A stretch of 9,383 nucleotides of DNA from an uncultured Butyrivibrio sp. (GTDB taxonomy: Bacteria; Bacillota; Clostridia; Lachnospirales; Lachnospiraceae). The notes under the pieces were generated by a model. The model was not told the DNA's origin. It was given only the letters and a program-made list of their open reading frames with translations, and made no database searches. A program made the position numbers and the translations under genes. Each line of letters starts with the position of its first letter. Position 1 is the stretch's first letter. The stretch lies in NCBI GenBank assembly GCA_947169985.1, contig CAMVRW010000077.1, forward strand, positions 1 to 9,383, read 5' to 3'. Below, piece by piece: positions 1-6,407 of the stretch.

Positions 1-1045
1 CATCAGTCTTGCCCTGAAGCTCCTTCTCATCCTTGTAGCGCTCCTCCTCGTTGGAATCGATGAGCTGCTCCAAGTTATCAATAATAGGTCTCATAAGAGG
101 AGATATCTTCTCCTGCTCATCTCCCGGAAGGAATCCTATGTCATCATCAAACTGGGAGTTAGGTCTGCAGACCAGGATTCTTCTGTACTCACCTGTGGGA
201 CGATTGATCATCTTCTCAAGCCCAACTGCCAGGGAGTAGAAGGTCTTGGCTGTTCCTGCCATACCCTTTACTATTACCAGTGGTGCCACATCAGCCGGCT
301 GCATAAGCGCCTCCTGAAGGAAGTACTGTCCTGCATTCCTTGGCTTTACGCCGTAGGGCTGACTCTTTTCATACTCAAGCTTCTTGATCAGTTTGCCGCA
401 AACACGGCCCATCTGGGTCTTTCCAAGGGACTGATCAGCCCTTACAATAACAAACTCATTTTCATACAGCTGCGGTGCGTACTGATTCCCCTCCTCGTCA
501 CAGCAATACACCTTATCTACAGGAATGCCCTTTTTCTTGAAATCCTTAAAGATATCCTCGGGAGCATATACATCAATTCTTCCGCTGTACTGCTCACCAT
601 GAAGCGCAACCTGCTCGGTTGTAAAGTCCTCTGACTTGATATTAAGGAGCTGTGCCTTAATCCTCATCAGAATGTCCTTAGTTACAAGAATTACCTGTTC
701 CTTACTTGTCTCCTTAAGCCCCTTACATACCTTAAGGATTCGATTGTCAGACTTATACTCTGACATGTCATTTGGAAGCTCAACATCCTTAAAGTTCTTC
801 TCAACTCTAAGGAGCCCTCCATTGTCAAGCTCAACCCCAGCAACCAGATCCCCCTGGCCTCGTAGCTGTTCGAGAATCCTGATGGCTTCTCTTACATTAG
901 CTCCACGCTCACCTTCATCCCTCTTGTGAGAGTCAAGCTCTTCTAAGACTACCAGCGGAAGAACGACCTCGTTATCATCAAAGCACTTGAGAGCATGTGG
1001 TGCCTGAATCAAAACGTTGGTGTCCAGTACGTAGATCTTCTTCAT
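1..1045 (-). CDS. PIN-PhoH family ATPase (YlaK-like), C-terminus cut by window edge
   Basis: The minus-strand frame from ATG at 1045 stays open to the window edge (348 codons, no stop). The N-terminus is a PIN domain: MKKIYVLDTNVLIQ has the first acidic residue D8, followed by the VLEELDSHK segment (E35/E36, D38) typical of PIN metal sites. From about residue 240 comes a PhoH-type P-loop NTPase with Walker A GMAGTAKT (residues 261-268), then RPNSQFDDDIGFLPGDEQEK, the PhoH signature with the invariant IGFLPG. Family knowledge: PIN-PhoH proteins such as Bacillus YlaK or mycobacterial PhoH2 are cytoplasmic, and PhoH2 has been described as an ATP-dependent RNA helicase/RNase. The physiological role in this organism is unknown. 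YlaK proteins are about 440 residues, so roughly 90-100 C-terminal residues are missing here. The start has a good Shine-Dalgarno (AGGGGG, 8 nt upstream) and its own promoter, so the gene is separate from the signalling operon. The Walker A has Ala where Gly is usual (GTGKT); the catalytic Lys and Thr are kept. Confidence 0.93.
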   Translation of the reverse strand, partial: MKKIYVLDTNVLIQAPHALKCFDDNEVVLPLVVLEELDSHKRDEGERGANVREAIRILEQLRGQGDLVAGVELDNGGLLRVEKNFKDVELPNDMSEYKSDNRILKVCKGLKETSKEQVILVTKDILMRIKAQLLNIKSEDFTTEQVALHGEQYSGRIDVYAPEDIFKDFKKKGIPVDKVYCCDEEGNQYAPQLYENEFVIVRADQSLGKTQMGRVCGKLIKKLEYEKSQPYGVKPRNAGQYFLQEALMQPADVAPLVIVKGMAGTAKTFYSLAVGLEKMINRPTGEYRRILVCRPNSQFDDDIGFLPGDEQEKISPLMRPIIDNLEQLIDSNEEERYKDEKELQGKTD

Positions 1046-1053
1046 GCGTAGGT

Positions 1054-1059
1054 CCCCCT
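1054..1059 (-). promoter_or_regulatory. Ribosome binding site of the PIN-PhoH gene
   Basis: AGGGGG on the minus strand lies 8 nt before the ATG at 1045. It supports that start codon, and the PIN motif begins within the first eight residues, so no earlier start is needed. Confidence 0.75.
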
Positions 1060-1082
1060 ATATTTGTATGACTTGTAACTTC

Positions 1083-1109
1083 ATTATACCATATATTGTG
1101 TTTTTTCAA
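1083..1109 (-). promoter_or_regulatory. Promoter of the PIN-PhoH gene (sigma-A type, extended -10)
   Basis: On the minus strand a consensus -10 TATAAT (1083-1088) is preceded by TGG, giving the extended -10 TGGTATAAT (1083-1091). A TTGAAA box (1104-1109) lies 15 bp upstream of the -10. This spacing is short, but an extended -10 tolerates a poor -35. The surrounding DNA is AT-rich. Transcription would start near 1076, leaving a leader of about 30 nt with the AGGGGG ribosome site. It lies just downstream of the operon terminator, so the gene is probably expressed independently. Confidence 0.7.
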
Positions 1110-1125
1110 CAAAAGATTGTATAAA

Positions 1126-1160
1126 ATAAAGTTACGGCTCCCGGAAAAATCCGAGAGCCG
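1126..1160 (-). terminator. Intrinsic terminator closing the three-gene signalling operon
   Basis: Arms 1150-1160 and 1135-1145 with a four-base loop (1146-1149). In the minus-strand RNA the stem is CGGCUCUCGGA / UCCGGGAGCCG, 11 pairs including one G-U wobble. A U-rich tail (UAACUUUAUUUU) follows. The hairpin begins 10 nt after the TAA stop of the permease-kinase gene. The plus-strand copy has a C-A mismatch and no U-tract, so it is directional. Confidence 0.85.
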
Positions 1161-1170
1161 CAGCCTAAGA

Positions 1171-4071
1171 TTATAGGAGGTCTGAAAGGACCTGTATCAT
1201 CTGATTTACGTCGATTGGTTTTGCAATATGGCCGTCCATACCTGAATCTGCAGCCTTCTTAATGTCTTCGGAAAAGGCGTTGGCTGTCATTGCTATGATA
1301 GGTACCTTGGCCTTTCCCTCCTCCGGTAGTTTTCGTATTTCCTCAGTGGCTTCATAGCCGCCCATGACTGGCATCTGGATATCCATTAGCACTGCATCGT
1401 AGTAGCCTGCCTCTGCGCCAGCCACCTTATCCAGAGCTTCCTTTCCGTTTTCTGCTGTCTCCACCTGGAATTTCAGCTTTTCCAAAAGCTTAGCCGCAAT
1501 CTGTCTGTTGATAGGCATATCGTCCACAAGAAGAAGTCTCTTTCCATCAAAATCAGCCTTCCTCTCTGCCTTATCCTTAGCCTTATCCTCTGCCTTTTGG
1601 ATGTCCTCAATGCTCTGGAGCTCCAGGTCAAGGCACACAACAAACTCCGTGCCCTTACCCTTCTGGGAGTTAACATCTATGGTTCCACCCATTATATCCA
1701 CAATGCTCTTAACGATGCTCATTCCAAGGCCTGTACCCTGAATTCCGCTAACTGTGGAATCTTTTTCTCTCTCAAAGGCATCAAATACCTTGGCTGCAAA
1801 TTCCTTGGACATACCAATTCCGCTGTCAGCAACTCTTATCTCATAAACTCCTTTGGTGACATCTCTGGATTCCAGCTGGCTTATCTTTACCTTTACTGTT
1901 CCCCCCTCCGGAGTGAACTTGTAGGCATTGCTTATAAGGTTTAAGAGCACTCTGTTAAGCCTGTTCTTATCGCAGTAAACATAGGGTTCCAAAATGGACT
2001 CCGAGTCAACCACATAGTTTATCTTCTTCTCCGCCATCTGGGTGGCGAAAAGGTCTTTTACCTCTGAAAAGAGCTCTTTGAGGTTAATAGGGACAGGCTC
2101 AAGCTCCAGCTTTCCGCTCTCAATCCTGCTCATCTCCAAAACGTCATTGATAAGGGCCAGAAGGTGATTACTGGAGCCTTTTATCTTCTGGAGGTAATCC
2201 TTAAGCTCCTCATGGGTAACTCCCGGCTCCTCAGCCAGGTTAATGTAACCAATGATGGCGTTCATAGGAGTCCTGATGTCATGGGACATGTTGGACAAAA
2301 ATACCGTCTTTGCCCGGCTCCTTTCATGGGCCTTAATGGTCTCCACCTGAGCCTGTTTCTCGCGCTTTGACATTATGGAATAAATGCTGAACATGATGAT
2401 AAGAGAGATTATGTTCAGACTCATCTGAATCAAACTGTTTCTGGTGAGAGTCCTGTCAACTTTTCTAAGCTCAGAACTGATATAGGCTTCCGTCTGCCTT
2501 ACCGTCTCCGGATCCTTGTCCAGATTATGCTGCTCGTAGAACTGACTGATATCTCCGATAACCTCTGTAGTCATATCATCCGTAGCACTCTTTACCCACA
2601 CCAGGGACGTAAAGAATATCAGGAAAAGAAGCACGATCCACACTACAGTGGAATGACCGAATCTATGCTCCTTGTCTTTTTCAAATACAAACCTGAAGTA
2701 AAAGAATCCCAGTACGCTCCAGGATGCCAGTATCAGATAGCTCTCCGTGGACATAGCTTCCGCCGACCACATCATGAAGTAAATAAAGAACATGACAGAC
2801 ATGGCAACTCCGAAAATGCCCGTAGCCATGACCTCTATATTGCTCTCCTTTTTAGCATTAGCAAAAGCAGCTGCTGAGGTGTAAGCGTAAGCAATGGTGG
2901 CTCCGATGGTGTTTACATCTACTATCCCCCCTATGGCCGTTCTACCAAGGAATGGGATGAAAAGAGATATTGCCATAAGAGCAATTATGGCGTTCTTTGG
3001 ACTCTTATCCTCATTGAGTTCCCCAAACCACCTAGGCATCATTCCATCATCAGCCATGGTGTAAAGGAGTCTGCTGCAGGCGATAAAATTACCAATAAGT
3101 CCAGTCATGATGCCGGCAAAGGCAGCCAGTCCCAATATAAATACACCTTTATCGCCCCAGGTGTCGAATATTACATGGAAGGTAGGAAGACCCTCTATGC
3201 CTTTCAGATTAGGAAGATCTGCCAAATATGTTTCCCATCCGACATACTTATCATTAACCCCGGCAGCTGCCATCTGAGCCAGTAATACATAGGCTATAGT
3301 TGCCGTCAAAAGAGCTATGGACATGATCTTAAGGCTCTTTTTAGTAGAAAACTTAAAGCCAGCCTCGGAATTGGAAATGGATTCGAAGCCAACAAAAGCC
3401 CAGGGCGACAGAGCCACAATAGTAAAGATCTGTTTAAGCTGGAATCCCTGATCAGAAGCAAAATATGGTTCCGGTATTTTTTGAATACCTGAAATGGTTG
3501 AGCCAACTCCAAGTGCACATGCCAATACTCCCACAATAAGAGTCACTGCAAAGATCACCTGAATATTTACAGCCAGCTTTTTTCCCTTAATGCACAAAAA
3601 GCCGCAGATGAGAACAGCCAGGACAGATAGCATCACCTCACCAAAGAACACATCATACCCAAGGATCTGGTAGTGGAATCCAAACTGGAAGGTGCTGCCA
3701 AAGAGGTTCTTGCTGATAAGTCCAAGGGCCGAAGCATTGGCCCAGATTATGGCAACGTAAACCAATATCAAAAACCATGCACTCATGAAACCATGGTCGT
3801 AACCAAAGGTCTTTATGGTATAGGTCAGGGTTCCGCCTGCTCCCTCAAACTTATTCATCAGATAGTGATAGTTCACTCCGATAATGAACATGATAAGTCC
3901 GCCAAGGATCAGTCCTATTGTACTTCCCATAGGTCCTGCCTTTGGAAGAAAAGTTGTTCCCGGCATGACAAAGGCGCCCCATCCTACGGCGCATCCAAAG
4001 GATAAGGCCCAAACATGTATCGGCGATAGATATTTTTCCAGTTCTTTGTTATTTACGTTTTCTTCTGCCAC
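1171..4071 (-). CDS. APC amino-acid permease fused to hybrid histidine kinase with receiver
   Basis: A 966-residue transporter-sensor kinase. Residues 1-462 look like a complete 12-helix APC-superfamily permease. The broken helix 1 has GCAVGWGAFVMPG (26-38), the glycine motif that in APC transporters contacts the substrate backbone, and helix 6 has SPWAFVGFES (222-231). Helix 13 (about 473-493), a polar outside loop (about 494-546) and helix 14 (about 547-566) lead to the cytoplasmic kinase; this topology is self-consistent. The HisKA H-box SNMSHDIRTPMN has phospho-acceptor H597. The ATPase has N-box N711/N715, G1 DSGIGM (D749) and G2 GTGLGMS (779-785). The receiver (845-966) has D850/D851, phospho-acceptor D897, T929 and K951. 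The start is GTG at 4071, 8 nt after the upstream stop. Its AAGGAG site overlaps that stop and sits 11 nt away, rather far. It is the last gene of the operon. Substrate and output partner are unknown; CbrA (SLC5-type) is a known analogue of the concept. Confidence 0.9.
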   Translation of the reverse strand: MAEENVNNKELEKYLSPIHVWALSFGCAVGWGAFVMPGTTFLPKAGPMGSTIGLILGGLIMFIIGVNYHYLMNKFEGAGGTLTYTIKTFGYDHGFMSAWFLILVYVAIIWANASALGLISKNLFGSTFQFGFHYQILGYDVFFGEVMLSVLAVLICGFLCIKGKKLAVNIQVIFAVTLIVGVLACALGVGSTISGIQKIPEPYFASDQGFQLKQIFTIVALSPWAFVGFESISNSEAGFKFSTKKSLKIMSIALLTATIAYVLLAQMAAAGVNDKYVGWETYLADLPNLKGIEGLPTFHVIFDTWGDKGVFILGLAAFAGIMTGLIGNFIACSRLLYTMADDGMMPRWFGELNEDKSPKNAIIALMAISLFIPFLGRTAIGGIVDVNTIGATIAYAYTSAAAFANAKKESNIEVMATGIFGVAMSVMFFIYFMMWSAEAMSTESYLILASWSVLGFFYFRFVFEKDKEHRFGHSTVVWIVLLFLIFFTSLVWVKSATDDMTTEVIGDISQFYEQHNLDKDPETVRQTEAYISSELRKVDRTLTRNSLIQMSLNIISLIIMFSIYSIMSKREKQAQVETIKAHERSRAKTVFLSNMSHDIRTPMNAIIGYINLAEEPGVTHEELKDYLQKIKGSSNHLLALINDVLEMSRIESGKLELEPVPINLKELFSEVKDLFATQMAEKKINYVVDSESILEPYVYCDKNRLNRVLLNLISNAYKFTPEGGTVKVKISQLESRDVTKGVYEIRVADSGIGMSKEFAAKVFDAFEREKDSTVSGIQGTGLGMSIVKSIVDIMGGTIDVNSQKGKGTEFVVCLDLELQSIEDIQKAEDKAKDKAERKADFDGKRLLLVDDMPINRQIAAKLLEKLKFQVETAENGKEALDKVAGAEAGYYDAVLMDIQMPVMGGYEATEEIRKLPEEGKAKVPIIAMTANAFSEDIKKAADSGMDGHIAKPIDVNQMIQVLSDLL

Positions 4072-4079
4072 TGTATGTT

Positions 4080-6407
4080 TTACTCCTTTGTTTTTTCGAT
4101 GATAAGCCTTTGAAGAGTCTCAAAGATCTTAACCGGCTCCATAGGTTTGCTAAGGTGAGCATCAAGTCCAGACTGAAGACTCCTCTCAACATCCTCGTCA
4201 AAGGCATTAGCCGTAAGAGCGATAATAGGGATCCTCTTGGCATCCTTTCTATCCAAAGCCCTTATTGCCTGGGTCGCCTGAAGTCCGTCCATCTCAGGCA
4301 TTCTCATATCCATAAGGATGGCGTCAAAGAAGCCTTCCTCGGATTCTGTAAACATATCAAGGGCAACCTTTCCGTTCTCAGCCCTCTTAGCCTCCACACC
4401 CTTTTTAGATAGGAGCTTTAAAAGTATCTGGGCATTGATGTCCATGTCCTCAGCCACCAATACCTTGATCTTTGTAAAATCAAACTCTTCAGACTTCTCT
4501 GTGGCCTTCTCGGCACCCGGACTTTCCACCTCAGTCTCTTTCTTTTGGGCAAAAGAGCTTTTGGCTACTTCAAACGTAAGGGTGATGGTAAAAGTTGAAC
4601 CCTTTCCCTTCTCACTGTCCACTTCGATCTTACCGTTCATCATGTCCACAAGGTTCTTGGTGATGGCCATTCCAAGGCCGGTACTTCCAAACTTGTTGGC
4701 AGCTGTAGCGTCTGCCTGACTGAAGGATTCAAATATCTTGGGAATGAAATCCTTATCCATTCCTATTCCGTTATCTTTCATGACAAACTGCAGAGTACTC
4801 ATTCCTCCGTAGCTTGCCAGTTTCTTAATATTGAACTGTACCCATCCACCTTCAGGAGTGTATTTTACTGCGTTGCTAAGTACATTCAGAATTATCTCTT
4901 TTACCCTGGTGGCATCACCCATATAAAGTTCGTCAATGTCTGGAGCGAGGTTACACTCATAGGAAAGCTTCTTGTCTGAGCACTGGCTTCCCACCAAAGT
5001 GTTAATGGTCTCTATTAGGTCTCTTAAGGAGAACTCCTCCTTCTTAAGCACCACCTTACCGGACTCGATCCTGGACATATCAAGAATGTCATTGATGATA
5101 GCAAGAAGGTGCTGGGCAGAATCCCCGATCTTTGTGAGGTACTCTTTTACCTGATCGGAGAGCCCCTCCTCAGCAAGGGCAAGATTATCAAGACCTATAA
5201 TGGCGTTCATAGGGGTTCTGATCTCGTGGCTCATGTTGGAGAGGAATACAGTCTTTGCAACATTGGCTTCCTCTGCAATTGTGAGGGCATCGATAAGTGC
5301 CTTTTGCTGCTCCAGAGTATCCCTTGTCTGTTTGTCCACATCAGAAAAGCCGATGCCTACAGCATGAACAACATGGTCGTCTCTGTCCTCAGGTCTTCTA
5401 ACGCCTGCCATTCGAAGCATCTCATAACTTTCCTGACCATCTCTTTTAACCAGATATCTGAAGGCTATGATGGGTTCTGTCTCCAGATTCTTTTGGATGG
5501 ATTCCGGTGAAATGAAGTCCAGAAACTCTTTTCTGTACTCATCAGTAACATACTTCTGGGCATAGTATTTGAAGGTATCCTGGAAAAGAAATACCTCCCC
5601 CTCTCTAAGTCCATCCGTAAGGCTTGAGTGAGATCTGTAGCACTCTCCAAGGTCCTTATCAAGATCCACAAAGTAAACGCTCCTGTAGTCCGCTGCCATA
5701 GCGGTGATCATCTTATTGGCCTGAACGTTGGATTTATTCAGCTTTTCTCTTCGACTGCTATTCACGGAGTAAAGTGCGATGATTACCACTTCAATAAGAA
5801 TCGAAAAAAGAACTCCTGCAACAATTGTCCAAAGATTCCGTTTAAGCTGGCTGTCATAGTATTCGGCACTGAAGTCCACAGCAATTACACCCACTACTTC
5901 ACCTTTAGAATTAAAGATCGGTGAATATGCGCTGTAGAATCGACCATAGGAATCTTCATAGGCTTCTTCATCCACGTAGGCCTTTCCTTCAAAGGACTTT
6001 ACAAGGGCCGGTGTCTCTTTTACCAGCTCTCCATATTCAGAGCAGTCAACAGGTGCAGGATCTACAGTAAAGTAATAGGTTCCATCCTCATCATTTTTCT
6101 TGACGCCGTAGATAAACTCCAGCTCAATGTTATCCTGAAAGGAATTAAGGGTGTCATAGATATCCCTATAAACAGGGTCATTATCCACTCTTCCCGTCAA
6201 AGCCTCGTAATCATCGCCGTTTATCATGTATGCAGCTGTGTTGGAAATATCAAGCATACGCTCATCAATCTGCCCTTTGAGCGCGCCATTAGACTGCCTT
6301 ACCAGGATCAGTCCCAGTAAAGCATTAGATATGATCAGAAAGAATGACATGATAATAAGGGCTTTGGTAGTCTCCCTCATTTTTAAGGTCTTTAACGGAT
6401 TTTTCAT
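4080..6407 (-). CDS. Cache-PAS hybrid histidine kinase with C-terminal receiver
   Basis: A 775-residue inner-membrane sensor kinase. Transmembrane helices at about 16-37 and 192-214 flank an extracytoplasmic domain (38-191). That domain ends in YSPIFNSKGEVVGVIAVDFS, the characteristic last strands of a Cache/PDC ligand-binding domain; the ligand is unknown. A divergent PAS-like module follows (about 231-361), related to two modules in the neighbouring c-di-GMP enzyme. The HisKA H-box SNMSHEIRTPMN has H394. The ATPase has N508/N512, G1 DNGIGM (D545) and G2 GSTGLGM (574-580). A charged linker (about 615-643) leads to a receiver with E653/D654, phospho-acceptor D700, T732 and K754. All catalytic residues are intact. 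The ATG overlaps the upstream stop by 4 nt (ATGA), with AAAGAGG 4 nt upstream inside the preceding gene's end, so translation is probably coupled. It is the middle gene of the operon. No DNA-binding output domain is present. Confidence 0.93.
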   Translation of the reverse strand: MKNPLKTLKMRETTKALIIMSFFLIISNALLGLILVRQSNGALKGQIDERMLDISNTAAYMINGDDYEALTGRVDNDPVYRDIYDTLNSFQDNIELEFIYGVKKNDEDGTYYFTVDPAPVDCSEYGELVKETPALVKSFEGKAYVDEEAYEDSYGRFYSAYSPIFNSKGEVVGVIAVDFSAEYYDSQLKRNLWTIVAGVLFSILIEVVIIALYSVNSSRREKLNKSNVQANKMITAMAADYRSVYFVDLDKDLGECYRSHSSLTDGLREGEVFLFQDTFKYYAQKYVTDEYRKEFLDFISPESIQKNLETEPIIAFRYLVKRDGQESYEMLRMAGVRRPEDRDDHVVHAVGIGFSDVDKQTRDTLEQQKALIDALTIAEEANVAKTVFLSNMSHEIRTPMNAIIGLDNLALAEEGLSDQVKEYLTKIGDSAQHLLAIINDILDMSRIESGKVVLKKEEFSLRDLIETINTLVGSQCSDKKLSYECNLAPDIDELYMGDATRVKEIILNVLSNAVKYTPEGGWVQFNIKKLASYGGMSTLQFVMKDNGIGMDKDFIPKIFESFSQADATAANKFGSTGLGMAITKNLVDMMNGKIEVDSEKGKGSTFTITLTFEVAKSSFAQKKETEVESPGAEKATEKSEEFDFTKIKVLVAEDMDINAQILLKLLSKKGVEAKRAENGKVALDMFTESEEGFFDAILMDMRMPEMDGLQATQAIRALDRKDAKRIPIIALTANAFDEDVERSLQSGLDAHLSKPMEPVKIFETLQRLIIEKTKE

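Noticed and set aside
636..929. Plus-strand open frame of 97 codons opposite the PIN-PhoH gene
   Set aside because: The minus strand has the PIN domain in frame; the plus-strand product is low-complexity Ser/Leu.
1135..1160. Bidirectional terminator serving also a plus-strand transcript
   Set aside because: The plus-strand hairpin has a C-A mismatch and is not followed by a U-tract, and there is no plus-strand gene in the window.
1171..4071. Assembly chimera of a permease gene and a kinase gene
   Set aside because: One uninterrupted frame, sensible topology (two additional helices bringing the kinase to the cytoplasm) and even codon character across the junction argue for a real fusion.
4318..4719. 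Plus-strand open frame of 133 codons opposite the Cache kinase
   Set aside because: It lies antisense to conserved kinase/receiver motifs, has Ser/Leu-rich composition typical of an antisense shadow, and has no recognisable domain.
5109..5510. Plus-strand open frame of 133 codons opposite the kinase H-box and PAS-like module
   Set aside because: The complementary strand encodes intact conserved motifs; the plus-strand product is Leu/Ser/Cys-rich without any family signature.
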